A stretch of 64,000 nt of DNA from Bacteroidota bacterium (GCA_018267725.1 JAFDXY010000001.1:1-64000), one strand, 5' to 3'. Shown: positions 53,814 through 63,243, counted from the first letter of the stretch. Numbers and translations are program-made. The notes: generated from the sequence alone by a model not told the origin.

Positions 53814-55373
53814 ATGGAAATAACTAATATAAATAGAGATAAAAAAAGAAGAAAAGGCAGTATAGATGTAAGCACATTGGTTTATGGAAAAATACCTCCG
53901 CAGGCAAAAGAATTAGAAGAAGCAGTATTAGGTGCTGTAATGCTTGAAAAAAGTGCATTTGATAGTTTAATAGATACCAATTTAAAGCCTGAATGTTTTT
54001 ATGTAGAAGCACATCAAATTATATTTAAAGCCATGCAAGATATGCAGCAGCGTGGCATTCCTATTGATATTTTAACCGTTGTAGAAGAACTAAAACGCAA
54101 AGAACAATTAGATATTGTTGGTGGCCCGTATTATGTAACCAAACTTACCAACACCGTTGTAAGCACTGCACATATTGATGCACATGCAAGAATTATATTA
54201 CAAAAATTTATTCAGCGTGAATTAATAAGAATAAGCGGAGAAATTATTGGTGATGCTTATGAAGATAGCACCGATGTATTTGATTTATTAGATGATAGTG
54301 AAACCAAAATGTTCAACATTACCAATAACTATTTAAAAAAGAATTTTGAAGATATTGGAAATGTATTAGCCAAAACCATAAACCGTATTGATGAGTTAAG
54401 AACTAAAGAAGAAGATATAAGCGGTGTGCCAAGCGGGTTTGCAAGCTTAGATAGAGTTACATACGGATGGCAATCAACCGATTTAATTATTTTAGCAGCA
54501 AGACCCTCAGTAGGTAAAACAGCATTTGCACTTAACCTTGCACGTAATGCAGCATTAAACCCTGCTAAACCAACAGGTGTAGGATTTTTTAGTTTAGAAA
54601 TGAGTGCAAGCCAATTAGTACAGCGTATTCTTAGTGCCGAAAGTGAAATATTATTAGAAAAAATTTCGAGAGGAAAATTAGAAGAACACGAATATCAACA
54701 ACTACATGCAAAAGGTATTAAACGTTTAGAAACAGCTCCTTTATATATTGATGATACCGCAGCTTTAAACATTTTTGAATTTAGAGCCAAAGCAAGAAGG
54801 TTGGTAAACAAACACAATGTAGGTTTAATTATTATTGATTATTTACAATTAATGAGTGGCAGCGGAGATAGAAATAGCAATCGTGAACAAGAAATAAGTA
54901 ATATATCAAGAAATCTTAAAGCATTAGCAAAAGAATTAAGTATTCCCATTATTGCCTTATCACAATTAAGCCGTGCTGTTGAAACTCGTAAAGAAAGTAA
55001 AATGCCTCAGTTAAGCGATTTGCGTGAATCGGGTGCTATTGAACAAGATGCTGATATGGTAATGTTTATATACCGCCCAGAGTATTATGAGAATATGCAA
55101 AACGAGCATGGAGAAAGCACAAAAGGTGAAACACTTATTCGTATTGCCAAACACCGTAATGGTAGTTTAGATACTATTAAATTAAGAGCACAATTACATA
55201 TACAAAAATTTGAAGATGATAACGATAGCAATATAAGCGGATTGATGGGAGGTGGTAGCTGGAAGCCGGTAGAGCCAGGGCCAACATCAAACGAAGGAGG
55301 AAAGTTTTTTGTACAAAAAAGTAAAATGAATAATGATGATTTTGACAGCGGTTTTAATGAACAACCGTTTTAA
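53814..55373 (+). CDS. dnaB: Replicative DNA helicase
   Basis: 519 residues. The N-terminal domain has KIPPQAKELEEAVLGAVM-type sequence (about 25-43). A RecA-like ATPase domain follows, with Walker A ARPSVGKTAFAL, H3-like IIIDYLQLMSG and SQLSRAVETR. It unwinds DNA at the fork as a hexamer. The C-terminal tail is acidic and Ser/Gly-rich. The long upstream region has repeats that could bind a regulator. Confidence 0.96.
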   Translation: MEITNINRDKKRRKGSIDVSTLVYGKIPPQAKELEEAVLGAVMLEKSAFDSLIDTNLKPECFYVEAHQIIFKAMQDMQQRGIPIDILTVVEELKRKEQLDIVGGPYYVTKLTNTVVSTAHIDAHARIILQKFIQRELIRISGEIIGDAYEDSTDVFDLLDDSETKMFNITNNYLKKNFEDIGNVLAKTINRIDELRTKEEDISGVPSGFASLDRVTYGWQSTDLIILAARPSVGKTAFALNLARNAALNPAKPTGVGFFSLEMSASQLVQRILSAESEILLEKISRGKLEEHEYQQLHAKGIKRLETAPLYIDDTAALNIFEFRAKARRLVNKHNVGLIIIDYLQLMSGSGDRNSNREQEISNISRNLKALAKELSIPIIALSQLSRAVETRKESKMPQLSDLRESGAIEQDADMVMFIYRPEYYENMQNEHGESTKGETLIRIAKHRNGSLDTIKLRAQLHIQKFEDDNDSNISGLMGGGSWKPVEPGPTSNEGGKFFVQKSKMNNDDFDSGFNEQPF

Positions 55374-55442
55374 TAAAACATAACAAAATTTATTTGCCAT
55401 CTATTTTTATTTTAAACCTTTTATTCCATTAAAAGGAAAACG

Positions 55443-55535
55443 TAAATTATAATTGTTAATGCATTTCATGCAGAAACAAAAACTTCACCCAAAAATATTT
55501 TTATACTTTTGCGGTTCTAAATTATAATTGTTAAT
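55443..55535. repeat. 18-bp perfect direct repeat upstream of the aminotransferase gene
   Basis: TAAATTATAATTGTTAAT occurs at 55443-55460 and 55518-55535, centres 75 bases apart. The second copy lies just downstream of the -7 element and ends 16 bases before the ATG. Confidence 0.7.
55504..55511 (+). promoter_or_regulatory. -7 promoter element for the DegT-type aminotransferase
   Basis: TACTTTTG matches TAnnTTTG exactly, 40 bases before the ATG. No clear -33 element is visible. Confidence 0.45.
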
Positions 55536-55551
55536 TTTTAATTGTACAACT

Positions 55552-56763
55552 ATGCCAGGATTTGAATTTTGGGGCGAAGAAGAAAAAAAAGAAGTAAACG
55601 ATGTTTTAGAAACCGGAATATTAATGCGTTATGGTTTTGATGCACCACGCAAAGGAATTTGGAAAAGCATTGAATTAGAAAAAGAAATTTGCAAAACATT
55701 TGGAAGCAAGTATGCACAATTAACAAGCAGCGGCACAAGTGCATTAACCACTGCAATGGCAGCATTAGGCATTGGTGCCGGAGATGAAGTAATAATGCCA
55801 AGCTTTACGTTTGTTGCAAGTTTTGAAGCAGTATTAAGTGTAGGTGCCATACCAGTTTTGGTTGATGTAGATGAAACATTAACCTTAAATCCGCAAGCGG
55901 TATTAAATGCTATTACAAGAAAAACAAAATGTGTAATGCCTGTGCACATGTGCGGAAGTATGGCAGATTTAGATGCATTAAAACATATATGTAATGAACA
56001 TAATTTAATTTTATTGGAAGATGCTTGCCAAAGTATTGGTGCAACCTATAAAGGCAAATGTATAGGAACTATTGGTAATGCAGGTACTTTTAGTTTTGAT
56101 TTTGTAAAAACAATTACTTGTGCAGAAGGTGGTGTGGTAATGACGAATAACGAAGATGTTTATACCAAATGTGATGGATTTACAGATCATGGTCATGACC
56201 ATAAAGGAGTTGATAGAGGTGCAGACCTTCATCCGTTTTTAGGATATAATTTTAGAATTAGTGAATTGCATGCAGCGGTTGGTTTAGCACAAATAAAAAA
56301 ATTAAACACCTTCTTATCTATTCAAAGAAAAAATCACAGCATATTAAAAAATATGTTAGCACAAATACCCGAAGTAAGTTTTCGTGTAATACCTGATGAA
56401 AATGGAGATAGCTGCACTTTTTTAAGTTGGTTTTTACCAACAGAAGAAATAACTAAAGCATTTGTTGCCGAAATGAAAGCACAAAATATTTTAGCAGGTA
56501 ATTTTTATTGGTATGCCAACAACTGGCATTACATAAAACAATGGCTTCATTTAAAAGAAGCAACCTCTTTATACAATTTAAATGCAGAACAAAAAACAGC
56601 ATTACTAAAATTACAAACACAAGATTTTAGTGCAAGCGATGCAATTATGAGCCGTTGTATTTCAACTTCTATCAGTTTATTATGGAGTGAAGAACAAATA
56701 AAAGATAAAGGCGAAAAAATGGTTGCCGCAATTAAAAAAGCATTACAAACCGTAAAAGTTTAA
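55552..56763 (+). CDS. DegT/DnrJ/EryC1/StrS-family PLP sugar aminotransferase
   Basis: 403 residues from the ATG at 55552. The PLP enzyme signatures are SSGTSALTTAMAAL (59-72), PSFTFVAS (83-90), EDACQSIGA (Asp157) and FDFVKTITCAEGG, with Lys186 as the Schiff-base lysine. The family transaminates nucleotide-linked keto sugars for surface glycans or antibiotics, or acts in related small-molecule pathways. No sugar-nucleotide genes are linked here, so the substrate is unknown. A TTG at 55528 would add eight residues and is unlikely. Confidence 0.9.
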   Translation: MPGFEFWGEEEKKEVNDVLETGILMRYGFDAPRKGIWKSIELEKEICKTFGSKYAQLTSSGTSALTTAMAALGIGAGDEVIMPSFTFVASFEAVLSVGAIPVLVDVDETLTLNPQAVLNAITRKTKCVMPVHMCGSMADLDALKHICNEHNLILLEDACQSIGATYKGKCIGTIGNAGTFSFDFVKTITCAEGGVVMTNNEDVYTKCDGFTDHGHDHKGVDRGADLHPFLGYNFRISELHAAVGLAQIKKLNTFLSIQRKNHSILKNMLAQIPEVSFRVIPDENGDSCTFLSWFLPTEEITKAFVAEMKAQNILAGNFYWYANNWHYIKQWLHLKEATSLYNLNAEQKTALLKLQTQDFSASDAIMSRCISTSISLLWSEEQIKDKGEKMVAAIKKALQTVKV

Positions 56764-56841
56764 ACTTATAAAGTAGTTGTATTTATTGCATATTCCCTGC
56801 AAAATATTCAATCATCTAAGTTTAAAGCCGTTCAACATACA

Positions 56842-56870
56842 AATCTTGCATAGCCTGCAAGATTTTTTTT
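56842..56870 (+). terminator. Rho-independent terminator after the aminotransferase gene
   Basis: Nine-bp arms AATCTTGCA/TGCAAGATT with a TAGCC loop are followed by eight T residues. Confidence 0.9.
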
Positions 56871-56940
56871 ATTTTACTGTAACAAATTGTTTCAATAAAC
56901 GTAAAACAAATATAAAAATAAGAAAATAGAGCAGCTGTTT

Positions 56941-57426
56941 ATGACGGAAAAACAATATAACGAATGTGTAAACCTATATGCAGATAATGTATTTAGATTT
57001 ATTGTAAAAAATCTTAAGCATGAAGAAGATGCAAGAGATGTAGTACAAACCTCATTCGAAAAATTATGGCGTAACAGAGAAAATGTAGAAAACGATAAAG
57101 CAAAATCATACCTTTTTACTATTGCTTATAACCAAATGATAGATCATTTACGCAAAGCAAAAAGAGTTTCTTTTAAAAATGATTTTGATGAAGAAACAAA
57201 AATTGGTTTTCAGCAACATTCATACACAAAAAAAATATTAATGAATGCATTAAACCAATTAAATGAAACACAAAAAAGCTTGGTAATGCTGAAAGATTAT
57301 GAAGGATATAATTATGAAGAAATAGGAAAAATTACAGGCTTAAATGAAAGTCAGGTTAAAGTGTATTTGCACAGAGCCAGAATTATTTTAAGAGATTATT
57401 TGGTTAAACCTGAAAATATTTTATAA
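56941..57426 (+). CDS. ECF-type RNA polymerase sigma factor
   Basis: 161 residues. Region 2 is EEDARDVVQTSFEKLWRNRENV, then YLFTIAYNQMIDHLRK; region 4 is NETQKSLVMLKDYEGYNYEE, then IGLNESQVKVYLHRARIILRD-type sequence. The next gene encodes its probable anti-sigma partner 2 bases later, and an outer-membrane protein follows. These three make an envelope-sensing operon by gene order. It differs from the first ECF factor at 19648, whose partner is unrelated. Confidence 0.93.
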   Translation: MTEKQYNECVNLYADNVFRFIVKNLKHEEDARDVVQTSFEKLWRNRENVENDKAKSYLFTIAYNQMIDHLRKAKRVSFKNDFDEETKIGFQQHSYTKKILMNALNQLNETQKSLVMLKDYEGYNYEEIGKITGLNESQVKVYLHRARIILRDYLVKPENIL

Positions 57427-57427
57427 T

Positions 57428-58513
57428 ATGAACATCAACAGAAATAATTACGAAGAATTCTTTTTATTGTATATAGACAATGAATTGAATGCAGAACAAA
57501 AAGCTGCTGTTGATGCTTTTATTGTACAAAACCCAGATTTAGCAATTGAATTAAAAGCCTTACAACAAACCATAATGCCTTTAACAAATATTCAATTTGA
57601 AGGCAAAGAAACTTTATTAAAAAATGAAAACACATTTATTAATACCAATAATTACGAAGAAAATTTTTTATTATATGTAGATGACGAATTGAACAATATA
57701 GAAAAAACTGAAGTAGAAACTTTTGTATTGCAACACCCACAACTGCAACAGGCATTTACTTTATTGCAACAAACCAAGCTTACGCCCGAAACAATTATTT
57801 ATCCCAACAAAAATGAATTGTATAAAAAAGAAGAAAGAAAAATTGTTTATTTAAGTTGGCAACGCCTTGCGGTAGCTGCTGCTGTTTTAGGTTTAATTGT
57901 ATTAAGTTATACGCTTGTGCAAAAACCTACTATTAATAAAAATAATATAGTAAGTACAAAAACAATAGTAAATACACCTGCACAAACAACAACAGACAAA
58001 AATGATATTAACAATGTTGCACAGCCAAACGCTTCAAACAAAAACGAAGAAAACAATAATGTTGCAGCAACAAAGCATTTTGTTACACTACCCCAAACAA
58101 AAAAATCAAACAATTTGCCTATTCCATTAAATAACAATCAATCAAAAGAAATAATAATATCCGATAACGATAATAAAGTTATTGCACAAACCGAACCTGT
58201 AGTTAAACCTAATAATACTATTGCAAAACCTACGGAAACAATTACAATAAAAAATAATGATATTACAGAAAAACCTACTATAATAACAACAGCCTCAAAT
58301 AATAATAACACGTATGTACAACCTACTGTTTATAAAGAATTAAATACAGATGATGAAGAAGAAAACAACCCTGTATATGTAGGTAACTTAAAACTGAATA
58401 AAACCAAAGTAAAAAACCTTTTGAGAAAAGCAGGTAATTTATTTGGTAAACAAGATAATAATGAAGAAGCTAAAACCTCTATTGCTTCTATTCCCGTAAA
58501 ACATTCTAAATAA
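57428..58513 (+). CDS. Membrane protein with duplicated N-terminal module, probable anti-sigma factor
   Basis: 361 residues. Two similar modules at the N-terminus (about 7-50 and 75-120) share NYEE-FLLY-D-ELN and a following LQQT segment. This resembles the short zinc-less anti-sigma N-domains of Bacteroidota, here doubled. One membrane helix (about 147-164) follows, then a long Asn/Lys/Thr-rich low-complexity periplasmic region. Gene order after the sigma factor supports an anti-sigma role. It is not a RseA-type domain that I can name with certainty. Confidence 0.7.
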   Translation: MNINRNNYEEFFLLYIDNELNAEQKAAVDAFIVQNPDLAIELKALQQTIMPLTNIQFEGKETLLKNENTFINTNNYEENFLLYVDDELNNIEKTEVETFVLQHPQLQQAFTLLQQTKLTPETIIYPNKNELYKKEERKIVYLSWQRLAVAAAVLGLIVLSYTLVQKPTINKNNIVSTKTIVNTPAQTTTDKNDINNVAQPNASNKNEENNNVAATKHFVTLPQTKKSNNLPIPLNNNQSKEIIISDNDNKVIAQTEPVVKPNNTIAKPTETITIKNNDITEKPTIITTASNNNNTYVQPTVYKELNTDDEEENNPVYVGNLKLNKTKVKNLLRKAGNLFGKQDNNEEAKTSIASIPVKHSK

Positions 58514-58527
58514 AAAATAAAACCTCA

Positions 58528-59409
58528 ATGTATATGAAACAATTGATGATGATGCTTGCTTTTAGCGGGCTTACACAACTAAGTTTTGCACAAACCGATA
58601 CTACGCAAAAACAAAACGATACTATTACAGTAGGCAACTTTGTAATAATAAAAAAGAATAGACCTGAAAAAGTAGAAAACGATAATAGCAAAGATGAAAG
58701 AGTAAAAATAAATATTAATTTTAATAATAATAATAGAGTTAAGAAGCTAAACAACGTAAGCACCAACTGGTTTATTTTTGATTTAGGATTTACTAACTTA
58801 ATTGATAATACAGATTATACTGCTGCACAAGGCATGGGTTATTTAAAAACAGGTCGCCCGGTTGATGGTGTTGTTACACAAAACAGCATGGCATTAAACA
58901 GCGGAAAATCATCTAACGCAAACCTTTGGTTTTTTATGCAGAAGTTGAATGTAAGTAAACATGTATTAAACTTAAAATATGGGTTGGGTTTAGAAATGTA
59001 TAATTTCAGATATGATAGAAGTTTAAGTTATCGTAATACTCCTATGCCTTATGCTTTTAACGATTCAATTAGCTTTTCAAAAAACAAATTATATGTAGGT
59101 TATTTAACAGTTCCGTTCATGATTAATATTAATCCATACCCTACAAAAAAACATGCATTTAGTATGAGCTTTGGTGTAAGTGCCGGCTATTTAGTGGGTT
59201 CTCATAACAAACAAATAAGTGCAGAACGTGGTAAACAAAAATATTACGGAGATATGATGTTGCAGCCTTGGCGTTTTGCAGCAATTGGCGAAATTGGTTT
59301 AGGCCCTGTAAGATTATACGGAAGTTATAGTTTAAATAATTTGCACAAAGAAAGTACCGGCTTAAAACAAACACCTTATGCTGTTGGATTAAGATTTAGC
59401 AATTGGTAA
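58528..59409 (+). CDS. Outer-membrane beta-barrel protein
   Basis: 293 residues with a signal peptide (MKQLMMMLAFSGLTQLSFAQ; the Met two codons after the first may be the true start). An Asn/Lys-rich stretch (about 40-75) precedes a barrel of about 8-10 strands with aromatic belts, ending VGLRFSNW. Related OMP_b-brl proteins in Bacteroidota are porin-like or of unknown role. It follows the sigma/anti-sigma pair by 14 bases and is likely cotranscribed. Confidence 0.75.
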   Translation: MYMKQLMMMLAFSGLTQLSFAQTDTTQKQNDTITVGNFVIIKKNRPEKVENDNSKDERVKININFNNNNRVKKLNNVSTNWFIFDLGFTNLIDNTDYTAAQGMGYLKTGRPVDGVVTQNSMALNSGKSSNANLWFFMQKLNVSKHVLNLKYGLGLEMYNFRYDRSLSYRNTPMPYAFNDSISFSKNKLYVGYLTVPFMININPYPTKKHAFSMSFGVSAGYLVGSHNKQISAERGKQKYYGDMMLQPWRFAAIGEIGLGPVRLYGSYSLNNLHKESTGLKQTPYAVGLRFSNW

Positions 59410-59433
59410 AACAACCACACCTATAGCTATAGT

Positions 59434-59466
59434 AAACGCTTCCTTAAACGGAGGCGTTTGTTTTTT
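59434..59466 (+). terminator. Rho-independent terminator after the barrel-protein gene
   Basis: Ten-bp arms AAACGCTTCC/GGAGGCGTTT (one G-T pair) with a 6-base loop are followed by a T run. It overlaps the upstream alternative start at 59458 of the next gene, supporting the ATG at 59545. Confidence 0.85.
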
Positions 59467-59544
59467 ATTAAGATAAAATTTTGCAAAACTGTAAAACACA
59501 CATACGCTTTCTTCTTAATTTACGTTTTACTTACAGTTACTATT

Positions 59545-60069
59545 ATGAAAAAGCAACTTACAGTTATTATAATAGCAATATTTGTATTGCTGAATACTTC
59601 GTTTAGAAGTACAGTTGCAAATGCCGATGATTATTATATTGTTGTTGAAAAACATAGTTATGAGATGAAGGTTTATGATGCATCTGATAATTGGCTAATA
59701 TCTTATCCCGTTGTATTTGGAAGTAAAGATTTAGGAGATAAAATGATGAAAGGCGATAGAAGAACGCCCGAAGGCATATACCATATTACAGCAAAACGTC
59801 CACATCCTAAATGGGATAAATTTTTAATGCTCGATTATCCTAATGCAGATGATTATAAAAAATTTACTGAAAGAAAATCTAAAGGATTAATTCCTGCCAA
59901 CGCACAAATTGGCGGAGAGATTGGCATACACGGAACTTGGCCACATGAAGATTTTGCTGTTGATCAATTTCAAAACTGGACAATGGGTTGCGTTAGCACC
60001 AAGAATATTTATATTGATGAAATATTTAAAAAAATTCCGATAGGTACAAAAGTTATTATTAAAAAGTAA
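59545..60069 (+). CDS. L,D-transpeptidase (YkuD family)
   Basis: 174 residues from the ATG at 59545. A signal peptide (MKKQLTVIIIAIFVLLNTSF) is followed by the YkuD domain (PF03734): YYIVVEKHSYEMKVYDA, RRTPEGIYHI, IGIHGTWPHED and the catalytic Cys in WTMGCVSTKN. It forms 3-3 or lipoprotein cross-links in peptidoglycan. It is distinct from the YkuD_2-type protein at 28464. The frame extends back to a TTG at 59458, but that overlaps a terminator. Confidence 0.9.
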   Translation: MKKQLTVIIIAIFVLLNTSFRSTVANADDYYIVVEKHSYEMKVYDASDNWLISYPVVFGSKDLGDKMMKGDRRTPEGIYHITAKRPHPKWDKFLMLDYPNADDYKKFTERKSKGLIPANAQIGGEIGIHGTWPHEDFAVDQFQNWTMGCVSTKNIYIDEIFKKIPIGTKVIIKK

Positions 60070-60084
60070 AATAAACTTTTAGTT

Positions 60085-60744
60085 TTAAAGCTCAACTATT
60101 TTATTTTTAATTGCATACATTACCAAACCCACTCTTGATGTTGCATTTAATTTTTTAAATAACGAATCTCGGTAACCATCAATAGTTCGCTCGCTTACAA
60201 ACATTTCTTTTGCAATTTGGGCATAGCTTTTTTCGCTGCAGGCTGCTTTTAAAAATTCTAATTCTCTATCGTTTAAGTTTAATATTTTGTTTACACTGCT
60301 ACTTTCATCAACCAATAAATTCATTGATTGTAAAATTTTTTTCGATATCAAATCGTTATAAAAAAAACCTTTACTTAAAACTTCATTAAAAGCTAATTTC
60401 AGTTCGGCAGATTCTGCATCTTTTAATATATAACCTTTGGCTCCGCATTTTATCATTTTAATAATGCTAACATCTGCATCCATTGTGCTTAGTGCTAAAA
60501 TTTTTATTTCGGGATGGTTATTTTTAATCCATAAAGCAGTATCGTAGCCATTCATTTCAGGCATATTAATATCAAGCAATACTATATCAGGTAAATTTTT
60601 TGTATCTAATTTATTTATAAAATCTTTACCGTTGGTGGCATCAAACAAAACAGTGTAATTAGCAAAAAGGTTTATAAGCATACAAAGCCCTTGCCTAAAT
60701 AAAGCATGGTCATCTACTACTACTATTTTTTTTTCATTGTTCAT
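60085..60744 (-). CDS. NarL/LuxR-type response regulator
   Basis: 219 residues. The receiver domain has VVVDDHALFRQG, phospho-accepting Asp58 in VLLDINMPEMNG and Lys108 in YILKD. The C-terminal LuxR helix-turn-helix is LNDRELEFLKAACSEKSYAQ, then IAKEMFVSERTIDGYRDSLF. It is cotranscribed with the histidine kinase at 60734 (11-base overlap), forming a two-component system. The regulon is unknown. Confidence 0.92.
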   Translation of the reverse strand: MNNEKKIVVVDDHALFRQGLCMLINLFANYTVLFDATNGKDFINKLDTKNLPDIVLLDINMPEMNGYDTALWIKNNHPEIKILALSTMDADVSIIKMIKCGAKGYILKDAESAELKLAFNEVLSKGFFYNDLISKKILQSMNLLVDESSSVNKILNLNDRELEFLKAACSEKSYAQIAKEMFVSERTIDGYRDSLFKKLNATSRVGLVMYAIKNKIVEL

Positions 60745-61579
60745 AAGGAATATTTATTGTTATACTTGTGCCTTTATCAATTTCACTTTTTACAATTGCA
60801 TTGCCGCCAATTAAAATAGCACGTTTAATAATATTTTGTAAACCAAGCCCATTACTCTTAACAGATGTATTAAAACCTATACCATTATCTGTTATGGTTG
60901 CATTTAATTCTTTCTTAGTAAAATTAATAGTAATATTTATTTTAGATGCATTGGCATGTTTTAATATATTGTTTATAGATTCTTGAATAATTCTAAAGGC
61001 AATTAATTTGTGCTTATTTCCCATTTTTCTGTTTGCACCAATAACAGAAAAATTACATTCTATTTTTTTTATTTTGTTTAAACGATCAACTTCGGTTTGT
61101 AAAATTTGTACAAAATCTAATTCTTCAATTCTATCGGTATTTAGGTTTTTGGCAATATCTCTTAAATCATCTAATGCACGGGTAATATTTTCTTTAGCAT
61201 CTTTTAAATGTGATGGAGAATTTTTTAATTGTTCTTCTGCAATATTCATTTGCACTTTTGCTAAACTTAGCATTTGCCCAACATTATCGTGTATTTCTTG
61301 GCTAATGGCATTAAAAGTTTGTTCTTGTATTTCTATTTGAGATTGGAGCGATTGTTTTTCAAATTCTTGCTTTATTAATTTTAATTCAACTTCGTGTTCT
61401 TTTTGTTTTTTAATAAATTTTGCTATGAAATAAAACACTATCCCTCCCAATAAAAAAATCATCCCAACAGAAATAATAATGCCGATTAATATTTGGGCTG
61501 ACTCTTCAGTTGCATCAAAAAAGATATTGATAAACACGTATATAAAATTATATTTAACAAATTTGATAGAACACTCCAT
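60734..61579 (-). CDS. NarL-family sensor histidine kinase
   Basis: Up to 281 residues. One membrane span (about 30-56) is followed by a coiled coil, the HisKA_3 motif with phospho-accepting His97 (AISQEIHDNVGQM) and an HATPase domain (ITDNGIGFN, GLGLQNI). The ATG at 61579 makes it overlap the upstream membrane-protein gene by 94 bases. A GTG at residue 16 would give 49, and the Met at residue 40 would remove the overlap but shorten the helix. The start is uncertain. Confidence 0.85.
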   Translation of the reverse strand: MECSIKFVKYNFIYVFINIFFDATEESAQILIGIIISVGMIFLLGGIVFYFIAKFIKKQKEHEVELKLIKQEFEKQSLQSQIEIQEQTFNAISQEIHDNVGQMLSLAKVQMNIAEEQLKNSPSHLKDAKENITRALDDLRDIAKNLNTDRIEELDFVQILQTEVDRLNKIKKIECNFSVIGANRKMGNKHKLIAFRIIQESINNILKHANASKINITINFTKKELNATITDNGIGFNTSVKSNGLGLQNIIKRAILIGGNAIVKSEIDKGTSITINIPYEQ

Positions 61580-62163
61580 ACCGGAAAAAGTATTTCCATT
61601 TTATGAGTGTTTAAAAAATATTGAAAATAAGACATTAAAAAAACTTCTCCACCAAAAAAAATAAATACACCAATGCTTACCCAAAACATTGGCCATTGCA
61701 TAACTTTTATGGTAGTTACTGTTATTGTGTTAAGCCAATATTGATAAAAATTAAACACACAATAAATTAATAAAATGCAACCTGTAATGTAGGCATAAGT
61801 TGATAAATATAATACGCCTTGTATAAATAACGTATCTATTATATAAAACAGATATAAAGCAAACAGCCCTATTAACATTTTTTTTCTATACAAAGCAACT
61901 GGTGTATTTTTATAATAAAGCCATACATAAAATGAAAATTCAATAGGGTTAAAAATATTAAATATCCAATTGTTTGTTTTTTTTATGGTAAATAACTGAT
62001 AGGCACTGCCAAGCTCTACAAAGCAAGTTAAAGCAAGCAGTATAAAAAAAAATAAACTCTCTTTATTTCTTGTACGAATTAATAGTATTGCAGATATTAC
62101 AAATGCCACCAACTCTGCAATATATGCAGGTGCTTCAATTAGTAATTTTAAAAAATTAAACAT
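61486..62163 (-). CDS. Polytopic membrane protein upstream of the two-component system
   Basis: A 225-residue protein with about seven hydrophobic helices and short loops (for example SLFFFILLALTCFVELGSAY and MFWVSIGVFIFFGGEVFLMS). It has no signal peptide and no recognised family domain. The gene precedes the histidine kinase on the same strand and overlaps it, so it is most likely cotranscribed and may be the sensing partner. This is inference from gene order. The start at 62163 lies 23 bases from the unknown gene upstream. Confidence 0.75.
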   Translation of the reverse strand: MFNFLKLLIEAPAYIAELVAFVISAILLIRTRNKESLFFFILLALTCFVELGSAYQLFTIKKTNNWIFNIFNPIEFSFYVWLYYKNTPVALYRKKMLIGLFALYLFYIIDTLFIQGVLYLSTYAYITGCILLIYCVFNFYQYWLNTITVTTIKVMQWPMFWVSIGVFIFFGGEVFLMSYFQYFLNTHKMEILFPVWSVLSNLLNIILYTCLSISFLMQLKSQPKY

Positions 62164-62186
62164 AAATAATCATAATATTAGTGGGC

Positions 62187-63050
62187 TTAAATATCATCCG
62201 AGCCATCACAACTTCTGGGGGGACAAGGAACTGTGGTATCTGCATCGGGGTCGCTATCTTCTATTATAAATGATTCATTAGCTATTTTTTCTTTATTAAA
62301 CTCAGTTGGTAAAGTAACAGATTTTTTTCGTGAAAGTGTAATAGTTATGGTTAATTGGTTGCTAACATCATCTCCATAAAAAGGTAGTGTATAACCGTTT
62401 TCATAACTTCCCAAATAAATAAAAATACCGGTTACGGGTTGTTGGTTTTTCATGTAGCAAATAAGATCAATAACTTCTTCTTTACTAATCCAAACACTTT
62501 TAGTTTCGGTTTTAGCAGGAATTATATTTTTACTAAGTAGTTCGTGCTTACCACCTGGTTTAGTATAATCATTAATCCACGCTTGGGCACTATGGCTGTT
62601 TAATTCCAATATATCATCTGATAAAGGGTCTAAATGAAAATAATTTTTCATATTGGCATGAATATAATTTCCGCTTTCTGCGGGAAATTCTTTTTTTTCT
62701 GTAGGCGAAAAAATTAATGATAAATTATTGGCATAAGATTGATTGCCTTTGTATGTTATGATACCGTTGTTAGGTTGAGTTAAAATATTTGCAAAATATA
62801 TACGCATTCCATCAACTCTTTTTTCTATACCAATAGCATTTCCCTGACTGTCTTGCAAAAGCATATCTATCTTTTCTAATAAAATTGTTAGCTGTTTAAT
62901 AGAATAATATAAATACACAGTTTCTATTTTCTCTATATGTTTACTTAGTAACATGTGTTTTGTTTCTAAATAATTTAACTTACGTGAGTTGGCAATTTCT
63001 GGTTTAATAAGCATTTTGCCAGTTGGGTTTGATGGACATTTAATTGGCAT
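62187..63050 (-). CDS. Soluble protein of unknown function upstream of the sensor operon
   Basis: 287 residues, predicted soluble, with no signal peptide or membrane helix. It begins MPIKCPSNPTGKML and is helix-rich in its first 70 residues, then mixed alpha/beta. The C-terminal 20 residues are strongly acidic with a CPPRSC pair (about 276-281). I do not recognise any family. It may be cotranscribed with the membrane protein and histidine kinase 23 bases downstream. The 5' flank holds two GGTG-CACC palindromes (63111-63144). Confidence 0.7.
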   Translation of the reverse strand: MPIKCPSNPTGKMLIKPEIANSRKLNYLETKHMLLSKHIEKIETVYLYYSIKQLTILLEKIDMLLQDSQGNAIGIEKRVDGMRIYFANILTQPNNGIITYKGNQSYANNLSLIFSPTEKKEFPAESGNYIHANMKNYFHLDPLSDDILELNSHSAQAWINDYTKPGGKHELLSKNIIPAKTETKSVWISKEEVIDLICYMKNQQPVTGIFIYLGSYENGYTLPFYGDDVSNQLTITITLSRKKSVTLPTEFNKEKIANESFIIEDSDPDADTTVPCPPRSCDGSDDI

Positions 63051-63110
63051 AAGAAAAAAAATAACTTAATTAATATTACAATATTCTATAAAAAAATAGC
63101 ATTTATAAAA

Positions 63111-63144
63111 GGTGTAAACACCAATTACTATAGGTGAAAACACC
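63111..63144. promoter_or_regulatory. Two palindromic operator-like sites upstream of the unknown gene and purA
   Basis: GGTGTAAACACC (63111-63122) and GGTGAAAACACC (63133-63144) share GGTG/CACC arms and are centred 22 bp apart, about two helical turns. They lie between the divergent unknown gene (start 63050) and purA (promoter 63244). Confidence 0.55.
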
Positions 63145-63243
63145 CATTTAAAAGTTATAATACAAGAAATAGGGAAACCTTGTTTGTAAAATCTCTTATA
63201 ATTCATTCAAAAATTTAATATTCACTACTCTTAGTTTTTACTT

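Noticed and set aside
59458..59544. Upstream start (TTG) for the L,D-transpeptidase gene
   Set aside because: It begins inside the terminator of the preceding gene and would place extra residues before the signal peptide that starts at 59545.
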